Shown: positions 34,959-46,001 of the stretch, one piece after another
Position numbering within the stretch: position 1 is the first letter of the stretch
Layout of the letters: each line of letters opens with the position of its first letter
Assembly (NCBI GenBank): GCA_902806595.1
Contig: CADCXC010000038.1
Span: forward strand, 4,092,001 to 4,156,000
Direction: 5' to 3'
Source: Pyrenopolyporus hunteri
Lineage: Eukaryota > Ascomycota > Sordariomycetes > Xylariales > Hypoxylaceae
Length of the DNA stretch: 64,000 bases
Made by a program: the position numbers and the translations under genes
Notes under the pieces: generated by a model
The model's database searches: none
What the model was told of the DNA's origin: nothing
What the model saw: only the letters and a program-made list of their open reading frames with translations

Positions 34959-35998
34959 TAATTCAGACGGCTCAGGGGCAAATAATATATCTACCTACCT
35001 ACCTATATATTGCCTAACTGGTCTGGGGACGGGAAACCCAATATTTGATGACGATGCCGTTTGAAATCCGGAGAATCCCTATTGAGGCTACGCGCATACA
35101 CCTATAAGTGCAGCCAGCAGGGGATATACCAGCTCCGACGTTGGCCGGGCAAAATCGCTACATCCCAATAGGAAGGACGAGCGTCTACATACCGAAGCCA
35201 ATGCCCAGAGTATAGGTAGGTACGGAAGGTACCACGGCCCCAGGCGCGGGTCATATACCTGGCCTAAAGCCACTTGGGCCACGGTATGAAATAGGGGCTC
35301 GGAGATGGGTAACTCTTCGCTTGCCTGAAGCACAGCATCTCGTCAAGGAAGAGCGAGGAAGAAGGAAAGAGAACGAGCCGAGAAACTGGCTACCCTCTTG
35401 GATGATCCATAACGCCGACAATACGAATGCAACGGTATATACGAGTACACGTGAAGTGTACCGAGAAATATACTTACCTGGGTATATAACGACATCATGT
35501 ATGAATAACTTGACGATTTATACTAATATACATGAACATACGTTAATGAGCTGCGTATCCAGCTCTCAACCCCTATTCGACTATCCCCTATTTTACGTAA
35601 TCCTGTGTGTTTCAAGCGCCGACGTCACTTCATTAAACACCTCCTGAATCAACTGACACGATGGTCTTATAATTTTACTCGAGATATTCAGAAGTGCTGG
35701 CTATTTGGGCCCGTTGTACTGGGTAATTCGGGGCATGACCTACGATTCATCCTATTCCTACTACCTCGCTGCCCCGTCCTCAACGTCTTCTCGAAAAACT
35801 GGGGCGCTGTTTTTCGGCTCTCTTGTACGACTCTCTGTCCCGTCAATATTCCAAATTACTATCTTACACAATGCGGGCTAGCGATCGATCAGACCGCCTA
35901 TACGGTTATATATCCGTTTATATAGGTAGGTATGCACCATTATACCACATTATATCCAAGTCCTAGGCTCCGTCTCGTGCTAGAAGCGAGCATCGAAT
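34959..35998. other. Intergenic between convergent genes
   Basis: About 1 kb between the 3' ends of the ankyrin-subtilase and VTC4 genes. It contains (CCTA)n at 34988-35005 just after the subtilase stop, and TAGG tracts near 35213-35222 and 35922-35932. Frames at 35321-35925 have no recognisable domain. Confidence 0.4.
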
Positions 35999-38485
35999 TT
36001 ACCATAGTTTCCTATCTCGACCCTCGAACACAAAGTTTAGTACGACGCCCACAAAAAGCGCGGTGCACAGAACGGTCGGTCCCAGTTTATCGTAATATTT
36101 GATAACCCTACGTTCGCGAATTCCCTTGCTTCGGTACAGGTAGATACCAACCGAATAGCAGAGCGATAGGATAGCCAAGAAGGTAAAGAGCCCGGACACA
36201 ACGAACGAAAGTTTCGTCGGTTTGGCGCCAAAGTTGAGTAGAGTAACTGCTATGGTACCGATATAGATGGAGAATTCAAGCTATAAAATCGTCAGTAAGA
36301 TAACACGTTAGAACTAAAATAAGACCACTTACCCAGCTGAGATAGGTCCTTTCCGCCGCAAAGTAGACTTTAGGTTCGACTCTGACTGGAACGTAAATCT
36401 TCTTGCCCTTCGGGGCTTTGAACTTCTTCGTCTGGATGTCTTGGTTACCAAAGAACATCTGTGTTCGGTTACTGCGTGGCACAGTCGTAGCTCGAGGTCG
36501 TGGTGTAATGGCCATTATAACGGACAATGCGCCGCGGCCGGCCGTTTTCGCGTATTTCTTGGCCAAGGTTGAATAATACGTCCAGCCACCAACCCTCCTT
36601 GCCTCCTCAAGCGCGTCCTCCTCGTCTACTTCGTTATCCGAGTCATATAGGGGATAATCCTGGTTTGCCACCGTGCCCTCTGCCGTCTGTCCCTCAATAT
36701 CCCCTATCGCGAGCGCCTGGGCACCCCGCGACAAGCCATTTCCGTGGCCTGGAGGGCCCGCAGATCCAGCGTCGGTAGTGTCCTCGGCATCCGAGTCAAT
36801 CTCATCATCGTCATCATCAGAGGTGGTACCGCTAGTATGCGAATGTGTTGGGCGGTGAATGCCAAAGTCATGTGTTACTGGCTTGCGAATATCTACGTCC
36901 ATCTGCGGCATCCAGTAAGGAAGAAGCTTGATTCTATCAGGGAACAGAGAGGCTGTGCCGTGGATAAACTTGGAGAACTTGGGGACGGCCTCTACAAGGT
37001 GACTCGAGATGAGTTGACGAACCCATTCGGGAGGTTCTTGTCCATGTTGTGTTTGGAGTTTTACCTCCAAGACGGCGTACGGAAAACGTACGATATCTCC
37101 CGGGGGTAACTGTGGGAATGGGTAGTCAATGCCGATATCCATCCGCCTCCAGTTATCCCCAGATCGTTTGACACCATCTAGGTTATCCTCTCGAATCATC
37201 GTGAGCTCGGTGTCGAGCGAGATTCGAACACGAGCATCAGCGGGTAGCTGGAACGCAGTTCGGTTGTAGAATGATCTACAGACAGGCTTATACCCGTTCT
37301 TCAAGACGGAGTATTGGATCTCCTTTGCGAGTGTCTCATCCTCAGCAATGGCCTTTTCGGACTTCTTGCCGTCCTTCCGAGCTTTTTCGAAAAGGGCAGC
37401 CGGTAGTAAGTCGCCCCTTAGGTATGCGTTGATATTCTTTTCCTTCGTAGAGAAACGAGCTTTGACGGATTTTTCCCCAGTCCAATCTTCGCGATGGGTT
37501 TTACGCTCCACGAAGATAGTGTCGGATTGCATACCGCCATACCACCTCAGACGGATAGCTTCGGCACCCTCGGTCTTCTTCAGTCGACCTTCATACAGGT
37601 CCCACTTCTCCGGGTTGTCGAAATAGATGGAAGAGATGGCAGAGTCTTGCGGTTCGAACTCCTTGCTGGCATTAAATACCAATACGGGGAGATGTTTCAA
37701 GATGATGAGTTTAAGTTCTGTGACATTGTCCGGATGCACCCAGTACTTGGTTGTCTGACGAACGAAGCTTCCCTGCGTACCACCAGCAGCACTATCACCC
37801 TTCACGGGATTACCACGGGTCCTGACGACGTTATACATATTGGATAGCTTTACGACTTCGGCATCGAAATCTTCATTGTAGAAGGGTTTGTTCTTGAGCG
37901 CAGTATCGAAGGACGGTCGGAGGTGCCAATTGGTCATTTTCTGCGACATATGTTAGTTGTTACCGCAAAGCGAGACGCCCGCCTACCAGATATACGAACA
38001 TCATGTTTCTTAATTATCTTGTAAAATCCCGTATAGTTCAACTGGACATATTTCGCAAGATCGTGAACGTCGGCAATGATGTCGCTCAAGTCTTCCTCAA
38101 GCAATATGAACTCCTCCTCGGAAGGGCCTTGCTCCGTCAGGCCTCGCTCGGTGACTTTGGCGACGACTTCCTTGACCTCCCGTTCGCTAACCGCTATACG
38201 ACGCTGAATTTCCGACTGCTTGACCTTGGTTTTGGTATAGACCTTGTCGAGCTCCGCATACAATCTGCTAATGAAACGCTGCTCGTCATCTTCGGTCCAC
38301 CTGTTCTTCTGCTGGCTTTTAGCCTTAGCCTTCCCCTTCTTGTTCCCCGAGCCCGAAGGGCTTTCTTCAACCTCTACGAGAGGCCCGGAGGCGGTCTTGA
38401 GCTCGGCCTTGAGTCCATCGTAGTCAATATAATACCATTGGTACTCGCGAATGATACTGGAGCGTAGCTGCTCGCCGAACTTCAT
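35999..38485 (-). CDS. VTC4: Vacuolar transporter chaperone 4 (polyphosphate polymerase, SPX-VTC-TM)
   Basis: Exons 38485-38000, 37940-36333 and 36280-35999 give 791 residues. Residues 1-160 are an SPX domain (MKFGEQLRSSII, YYIDYDGLK, LNYTGFYKIIKKHDK), which senses inositol pyrophosphates. The VTC tunnel domain (about 190-500) contains TTKYWVHPDN, EAIRLRWYGG, TIFVERKTHREDW and AVLEVKLQT, including the Arg, Lys and Glu positions that the catalytic subunit uses to make polyphosphate from ATP. A Ser/Asp-rich linker follows, then a C-terminal module with three membrane spans (ERTYLSWLEFSIYIGTIAV, SFVVSGLFTFLAILSLCYSV, TVLCTALFVGVVLNFVFEG). The last exon is needed for the membrane part; both introns (59 and 52 nt) have good borders. 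The retained catalytic residues favour VTC4 over the non-catalytic VTC2/3 paralogues. The product acts at the vacuolar membrane in phosphate storage. Confidence 0.92.
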
Positions 38486-39504
38486 GACGACTAACCCGGG
38501 GGGAGCGCGCCACTTGTTCTTGGGATCCGCGTATCGAGGTCGGGTCGAACACCAGGTGGTCTTCCTTGTAGTTAGGTCTTCAATAATTAGCATGGAGAAA
38601 CACGAAGAGAATCCAAACCTGCTAGTACCAACATACAAAAGATAAGGAATAGTTAATAGGAAATAGAGAGACAGTTCCCAACCATCCAATGGCTACAGGA
38701 GTATCACTTTATTATATCGCGTTGCCCAGTTTCACAACAAAACACCACAGGATTAATAATAAATTGCAGAGAAAAGAGAGCAATTCAGGATATCGTACGA
38801 TGATGTTAAGAATAGACTAAGGAGACTATACAGGTAGCAGCACGTAAGGTACCATGTAATAGAAATACTGCGCGGTGCAAAGAATAAAGTAGTTAATTAC
38901 ATGCGAGGTTGAAGAGGTGAACGATGGATGGATGAAGCAAGCAAAGCTTAGAGACGGTTTCCAGCCTCGCGTCATGATACAGGGGTTATTCCCCACTTTC
39001 TACTACCTATAGCTTAGCTATCCACAGTGGCAATAAAAACCGGGACTGTTCCTATAAAACCGCCCAGCTGCCATTGCCCAATCAATCAGAGCTCAATTAG
39101 CACGTGTTAACCTTCTGTATGTGCAAACTCCCGGCCTGGAATTTAGCGGGCCCAGCAGCGCGTTTTAGCGTCTACGATCGCCAAGTAGGAGGCTTACTGG
39201 ACTAGGAAGGCCGAAGAAATACAGTCCCGCCTAATGACCACACTGTATTTATGGAATTGATTCCGCTACCGCTGCCCCTCCCTAGCAGGAGGTACCTAAC
39301 CAGACCTCCATACCTCTCTCTATTAGCTGGGAGCTATCTCTGAACCCTGAATTTTTTCTTTACTACCCCACCTCGCCTACCCCCCTATCATCGCCGCGTT
39401 ACACGGCTATACCGCAGCCCCTTTCTACACCTTCACCATACCTCGGTAGCACCAAACGCAGATACCTACCAACCTACCTACCTACCTACCTACCTACCTA
39501 CACA
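38486..39504. other. Divergent intergenic region VTC4 / RMT2
   Basis: About 1 kb between divergent genes. C/T-rich leader-like sequence with (CTAC)n lies directly before the RMT2 start. A minus-strand in-frame extension of VTC4 to 38689 is open but has no homology-like features, so I kept the ATG at 38485. Confidence 0.45.
39463..39500. repeat. (CCTA)n tract ending 4 bp before the RMT2 start codon
   Basis: About nine CCTA units with one interruption (CCAA), placed in the 5' leader and ending just before CACAATG. It belongs to the same tetranucleotide class found throughout the intergenic DNA of this window. Confidence 0.85.
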
Positions 39505-41083
39505 ATGACAGCCCGGCAGCCCGACGACACCCTCGACGCGCGCATCCCGGCCTCGTGCCCGGCCTCCGTCTCGCAGATCCTCTACCACGCCTGGCACCAC
39601 GACGCCGCGGGGCTCAAGCCCCTGCTCAACGTGCCGGGGCGCGCGAGCGTCCAGGAGCCGACGACGGGGGAGACGCCCCTGCACGCGGCGATCCGGGCGT
39701 GCGCGCCCGCGAACCAAGGCGCGCTCGGCGACAGCACCGGCACCGGCGAGGCCGAGGAGCGCGCGAAAGCCGTCGTCCACGAGCTGCTCATGAGCGGCGC
39801 CATCTGGAACGATGTGGATAACAACGACGAGACGCCCGGGTGCGTGGCGGCGCGGCTAGGGCTGAAGGGCTTGTACACGCTGTGCGTGGAGGCGGGCGTG
39901 CGGGCGGAGCTGCTGTTTGGTTTGCTGGATGGGTATGAGGAGCTGGAGTCTGATGATGGGGAGGAGGATGAGGATGAGGAAGAAGAGGAAGAAGGAAAGG
40001 AGGAGGAAAACGCCAATGCTAAAGATGACAGGTTAAAAGGAGAAGGGGAAGAGGAAGGAGAAGACAACGCAAACGGCGATACCAACGGCGACGACACGGA
40101 AACACAACCCGAAGTAACAGTGGACTCAGACCGCGCCTTCATCCCACCGAAACGCGCCGTCGGACCCAACGTCAACAGCGAGGATTACCTGCGCTCGAGC
40201 CTGACATACAGCGACGGGAAGCTAGTAGACTCTTCCCAAAACGGTGTTATGAGTACGTATCTACCTACCCAACTTACCCAACCCTCTTATAACATCCCCC
40301 CCCAGCGCCTCCAAGCGCAAAGCTCAGAACCATGCAAAGGCACCAATCAACCCGCTAACCCCTATCTCCCCCCACAGTGGCCTGGGAAACCTCCATCATG
40401 CGCGCGTCCGTCGACGCGCTGCTCCCGGGGCTCGCGGGCGGGCGGCGGATCCTGAACATCGGCTTCGGGATGGGCATCGTGGACGGCATGTTCGCGGCGA
40501 CGCGACCCGCGAAGCACCACATCGTCGAGGCGCACCCGGCCGTCCTCGCGCACGTCGGCGGCGGCGCGGACTCCCGGTTCGGCAAGGACTGGGAGGCCGG
40601 CGGCCCGGCGGAGGGCGCGTACAAGGTCCACGCGGGCAGGTGGCAGGAGGTCGTCCCGAAGCTGATAGAGCAAGGCGAGACGTACGACGCCGTCTACTTC
40701 GACACGTTCGGCGAGGACTACAGTCAGCTTCGTTTGTTCTTCACCGAATACGTGCCGGCTCTGCTAGAAGAACAGGGTAGGTTCGGCTTCTTCAACGGAT
40801 TGGGTGCCGACCGAAAGGTCTGCTATGATGTGTATACGCAGGTAGTTGAAATGCATCTCAGCGACGCGGGCATGGACGTCGAATGGCAGGAGTTGGAGGT
40901 GGATATGAAAGATTTAGGAAAGGAAGGCGAAGGAGAGTGGCAAGGCGTCAAAAGGCGTTATTGGACTCTAGACAGTAAGTCAATTCACGATCTGACCTTC
41001 CGACGATTTATTTTATTTTATTTTCGACGGCAAGCTAACTTGCAACAGAGTATCGACTACCGACCTGCACCCTAATGGGATAA
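39505..41083 (+). CDS. RMT2: Protein arginine N5-methyltransferase Rmt2 (type IV)
   Basis: Exons 39505-40252, 40378-40974 and 41049-41083 give 459 residues. The splices produce NGVMMAWETSIMR and YWTLDKYRLPTCTLMG, both in phase. The N-terminal third has ankyrin-like helices (GETPLHAAIRACA, NNDETPGCVAARLGLKGLYTLCVEAG), as in yeast Rmt2. A highly acidic low-complexity linker (about 155-205) precedes the Rossmann methyltransferase domain: SAM-binding motif I ILNIGFGMGIVDG, post-I HHIVEAHP and YDAVYFDTFGEDY. In yeast Rmt2 methylates the delta nitrogen of Arg in ribosomal protein L12. The acidic linker is longer than I would expect for the family. The first intron (125 nt) is long and pyrimidine-rich. 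The gene converges on hexokinase with only ~155 bp between stop codons. Confidence 0.93.
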
Positions 41084-41239
41084 ACTCCGTTCGCACATCT
41101 TATTTCTAGTCCCGCAACCAGACACCGATTACTCTTCTGATGTTTTGGGGATCTTCTCTATATCTATCCATCTAAGGGACAATACCGTTGCGCTGTTTTT
41201 CGCGGACGGGCTGTGCTATCTCTCCGGCGGTGCTGCGGC

Positions 41240-43482
41240 TTATTTGAAGTTTTCCGGATGCAGGATACCCGCAAGGTTGCCCTTCTGCACTCTCTTCAAC
41301 GTAAGAGCAGCGATGACGGCAGCGCCAACACCGCTTCCGTCTTCGGCGGCGAGGATCTCGACCGGATCTTCCTCCCTCGGGTTCTTCTTAGCCGGCCAGT
41401 CCAAAATCTCCCGGAGGGCCTGCGCGCCTCGAGCCTTGAAGTGCGGGTATTTGTTGAATACAGAACCGTCGGCGCCCACATGGCATGACTTAAGGTTCTT
41501 CTTGGTACAGATGGCAGCGACGCCACAGGCTGATAGGCGGGCAGCACGCGTACCGATCAGTTCAGCGGCTCGGCGGATTAGTTCGAGTTCAGGACGAGTG
41601 CACGATAAGTGGAGCTTCTCCTGGAATAGGTCTGCAGTCTCCTGCAAGTTCTCGAACGGATCGCTGTATGGGGTCAGCACAATGAAATTGAGGAGTGCTC
41701 GTAGTTCCTCGATAACTTACTCTTCAATGGCTGACAGGAAGGACGAGTCAAGAGTGTATGGCTTCCGGAGGTACTTGATATCCTGTCCCTCAAAAATGTG
41801 AACATCCTTGTTGTCGTGCAAATCCACCAAGATCAAACGGAAGATTTCGCCGAGATAGAGGCCAGCAATACATTTCTCGAAAGCTTGTTGGCCCGGTCGG
41901 GGCGACTCCTTGTCGATGATAATATCGTAAGGTGTGCGTGGGAGCACTTTGTTTTCGTTGTCAAACGCACCCCATTCGCAGTTGATAGCCATCGGCAAGT
42001 TCGGGTCGAGGTTCATGTGGGCCAGCTTTGGAATGGAGCCGCAGTTCTCCATATACGCCGCGTTGCAGCCAGTTCCAAAGATGCATCCAATAGCCATCTT
42101 CGGGTCAGTGTAGGCGGAAGCGATAAGAGTTCCAGTGGTGTCGTTGATCAGAGCCGAGACTTTGATAGGAACACCCTATGAGGTCGTTAATACCGCTCTC
42201 TCCACACCATCCTCGAAGACATCTTACCTGCTGTTCCAGCGCAGCTTCCAGCATCGGTACGACGTTTTTGCCTTCAACACCATTAATGTCAAAACCCTTG
42301 GTCCAGCGCTGTAGAATGCCCTCGTCGATGTAGTTCTGGGTGGCCGGGTATGAGAACGTAAAACCGAGAGGGATCTTCCCTTCTGATTCAGGGACCTCGC
42401 CATGATGCGTTTCGATAAACTGCTTCAAGCAGTCGGCGATGTACTCCCAAAGTTCCTCGGACTCGCCAGTCTTTAGTTCCTCAGGCATGCGGTACTTAGA
42501 CTGGATGATATCGAACTCCGACTTGTTCTCGGTTAAAGTAATTTCACAGACACGCAAGTTAGTACCGCCCATGTCCAGAGCCAAGTAAGTGCCCGTCTCA
42601 TGCCCATCTGGGAAATCCATAACCCAAGTTGGGTTCATTGGCTACGGGATATCAATGTTAGCCGTGCTCGTCTTGTAAGGCAACACTCCTCGGTTAGAAG
42701 CTTACGATGCTACCACCCTCCACACTCAAGCCTATCAAGCTATTAGTAGTCTATTCCCCATGCAAAATCCCCATGCAAAATAGGAAGATTCACTTACCTT
42801 TTTCAAGCTCGGATACGAAATGCTTAGTAATTTGCTTGAGCTTGGCAGTGTCAATGGTGAATAAGTCCTCCAATTTCTTGATTTCGGCAAGGAGATCTTT
42901 TGGCACATCGGCCATAGAACCTATAGTATGACATTATCAGTAAGTGTATTAGAGGGTTTCGGTGGCGTAAAGAACCATTAACGTCATTATACAAGTCAAC
43001 GTGGTGTTCGTGATGGTGGTATGTACGAAGGCGTGTAATAGGACCAAGCGCAGTTGGTCTCTGTCCAGGCATCGTGGCGAATTTTTTAATAGCGGATAAT
43101 GCGAAGGGTTTGTGGGATATTGAAGGGACTGTAAATATCTTCGAGTATTGGGGAATAGGTGAAAGTCGAGGAAGTCACAGGGCTTAACTCGAGCTTGTTA
43201 TCTGAACGTTGCAACTTCAGACCATTCTTGCCCTTCTTGGGGAAGTAGCTGTGCTACAGCCCAGCGTAAACACACGTGGAAGGGACGCATTGAATCCAAG
43301 TATTATCGAGGGAAGGTTCAACGAGCAGCAAACAAGGCAAAACTTCAGGAGAGCACCGAACTTAAAGTTGGGGCGCGCAAATTGTAGGACGTGAAGCTCA
43401 GACACATTAACGTTTACAAGGAAAAGATAAACTCATACGTACCCTTTCGGGATGGTGGCTTGCGAGGACCGAGACCAACCAT
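41240..43482 (-). CDS. Hexokinase
   Basis: Six exons (43482-43443, 42920-42798, 42731-42706, 42641-42228, 42175-41721, 41663-41240) give 493 residues, the usual size for a fungal hexokinase. The first exon encodes MVGLGPRKPPSRKG, joining GSMADVPKDLL in phase. Glucose/ATP-binding signatures are complete: SIPMNPTWVMDFP, LALDMGGTNLRV (phosphate 1), PLGFTFSYPATQ (sugar binding), ALINDTTGTLIA with the catalytic Asp, IGCIFGTGCNAAYME, and INCEWGAFDNE. It catalyses ATP-dependent phosphorylation of hexoses at C6 in the cytosol and may also act in sugar sensing. The canonical set of sugar-site residues argues for an active enzyme rather than a regulatory HXK-like paralogue. The first intron is unusually long (522 nt) and holds a possible alternative first exon at 43072-42976, which splices in the same phase. 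Confidence 0.93.
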
Positions 43483-46001
43483 CTTGATAATATATTATAC
43501 TAACGATTCAAGAGTTGTCGATAATAATGTCTTTAATAAGAAAGATATATGCGAGTCCACCTATATATTTAGATCCTTGTGTTTTTGTTAGTATACGTGG
43601 GTAGGTAAGTAATAAGACGTAGGTATACAATATGACGAAAATTAAACTTGAGAAAAGAATGTGGAAGAGGAGGTATCGAGCAAACAGCTTCAGGTCATCC
43701 GGCGTACTAATAAGAAAGCTTTTTCTTCCGAGGGGAGTGTCGGAAGCTTGGGCAAACAGGAGGATTCCGAAACGACTCGGGTGATGAAACTTACTCAGCT
43801 CAGCCAGATCTTGACATAATAATGCATAGGATGCGGGTTAGGACATGGCAATGAGAAAAGAGAACCTTGGAATAGCATAGCAGGCCGCACTGGAGCTCAA
43901 AGGTCTTTTGAATGATGAGGGGAATTAAGGTTGACGAAACTGCCCCTCCATCCGCGGTCCACAGGAGAAGTTTTGATTGGTTTGATGGTAATTCTGATAG
44001 CTCTCATTGGTCTTATAGCTGGGCTGGTTGGGCGAATTTGGGTCACACTAGAAGACCTTACTCCCATGCAAGTACAAATAGGTACCTACCTATCTACTTG
44101 GCTGCTTCGGTACTCTCCATGAGGTATACATATTGGAAAAGTGGATGCATCTACGGGTTAGTTCCAACTGTTTTTACAGCATTACAACATTAATGTCTTC
44201 CTTAGCATGACGAGAAATTAGTGTGGTCATTTATCTCCGAGAGTCCTAAGCCATTTATTTATTTGTTAAATACCTCTCTGGAGGTCCTATCTACCTGGTA
44301 CCCAACCCTACCTCCTAGTAGCTTACCTGTCGGGAAGTGCACTTCAAGATATGTCAGAACGGCGGTGAGTCTAGACCCCCAGGTATTTTTGACATGTACA
44401 AGCAACGGGCGAGGGGATTACGAATTCAGCTGGGGGGTTGTACATGGCCTATATACCCAGCTGCGGACTTGTAAGGGCGCAACTCCGTAAGTCCTTGGAT
44501 GAGCTGAGGTGAAAGAAAAAGGTGAATCCTGCGAGCCCGTCACCCCGCATTCAACATCACAGGCTTGCCGTGTTCCTTAAACCCGTGGGATGATTACATG
44601 CCAAGGTTATCTGCGTAGGGCTGGTAGAGTCTGAGTGATTTGTTGAGGGCGAGGTATGTATGTAGTACGATATGCTGTGGTCATCACATGTGATATCGGG
44701 TGGCAACGTGAAGCTCATAAGTCTTTATTAACATAACTTGATGAAGGGTTGATATAGCATCTGCAAGATTGAGTGACATTTTAGAAGTCTAGAACCTCGA
44801 ACCATCATCCGAGAGCTTTGTTCTTAATATATACATGGGTATACTATATACCTAGGTAGATATATGGGTAGATACATGGCGTGAAGAGTATTCAAAACGA
44901 GGCGACAGCCAGCTCCATCAAAAAGTACGGGGTTGCCCGCTCTCCGTCATATACGCGCAGATCTAGCCCCAACATGCTCTAGCGCTAGCCAGATACCTAG
45001 CTTGGGTACAATACACGGTACATAGCTACTAAGGTACCTTATCGAGCCTTATCGGGTACCTCTGTCAGGCATGCAAAGGTCGAGGCCCACTGGACCGTCC
45101 GGATGGTTACATGCTACCCTGGTCCAAATGCCCGAAACCGCCAAACCGCCAAAACTCATAGTTTCATAGTCTGATTACACAGTAGGCCCGCACTATGCGC
45201 TATACTGTATTTTTTTTAAATGTTAAATTAATTATAATTATAGCGTATTTAGCGTTTTATTATAATATTTTTATATATAATACTTTTATTTTTTAACTAT
45301 TATAAATATATATTATATTTTATTATAAATATTATTATAAATATTATTATAAAAATATTATTATAAATATTATTATAATTATAAAATTTTTAAATTTAAT
45401 CGTTTTTTTATAAATATAAATTTTATAACGTTTAAAATTATTACCGTTTAATATATTATTTATATATATATAATTTACGAAAATATATTATAATTTAATA
45501 ATTATAAAACGTTATAATTTAATAATTATAAAACGTTATAATTTAATAATTATAAAACGTTAAAAATTTTAAAATTAATAAAATATAAAAATATATTTTA
45601 ATTAATTAAATTAATTTAATATAATAAAACGTTAAATACCCTAAAATACCTTATAATTATAATGGATTTAACACTTAAAAAAATACAATATAACGCATAG
45701 TGCGGGCCTACTGTGTAATTAGACTATAAAACCATGAGTTTTAGCGGTTTGGCGGTTTGGGTCAAATGGCCCACCGTCCATGCGGATTAACGTGCTTCCT
45801 CAAACCCCGGCACCCGACATGCATTGGCAACGTAAGCTGGAACTTTTTGAAAGGTGTACCTCTTTCACTTAGAGCACCGTTGAAGCCACATCAATGTAGC
45901 TGACAGCTAGCTGTCCAAGTCAACACCCGCAAACGCCCGTTGATCATACACAGTTGGCGCTACTCATCTTTCATGAGTAGCCCATTCGGTCTCCCTTCGC
46001 C
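43483..46001. other. 2.5 kb intergenic region with an embedded palindromic element
   Basis: Between the hexokinase and OST1 starts (divergent). Apart from the element at 45123-45769 it holds tetranucleotide tracts near 44078-44094 and 44850-44872, and no supported gene. Frames at 43912-44490 carry no domain features. Confidence 0.45.
45123..45769. mobile_element. MITE-like element: ~95 bp terminal inverted repeats around a RIP-like AT core
   Basis: The left arm (45123-45219) and the reverse complement of the right arm (45675-45769) match over nearly their whole length, with only scattered C/T or G/A differences. Shared stretches include CACAGTAGGCCCGCACTATG and AACCGCCAAACCGC. The ~455 bp between the arms is almost pure A/T, with remaining C and G mostly in ACGT. 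It includes three exact 24-bp copies (45489-45560, each ending AAAACGT) and short TATTATTATAAA repeats. No transposase frame is present. Outside the arms, similar GGCCCAC..CCGTCC segments occur at 45084-45100 and 45768-45779 in direct orientation. The layout fits a non-autonomous DNA transposon; the superfamily and exact target duplication could not be fixed (TA at the arm edge is possible). Confidence 0.75.
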
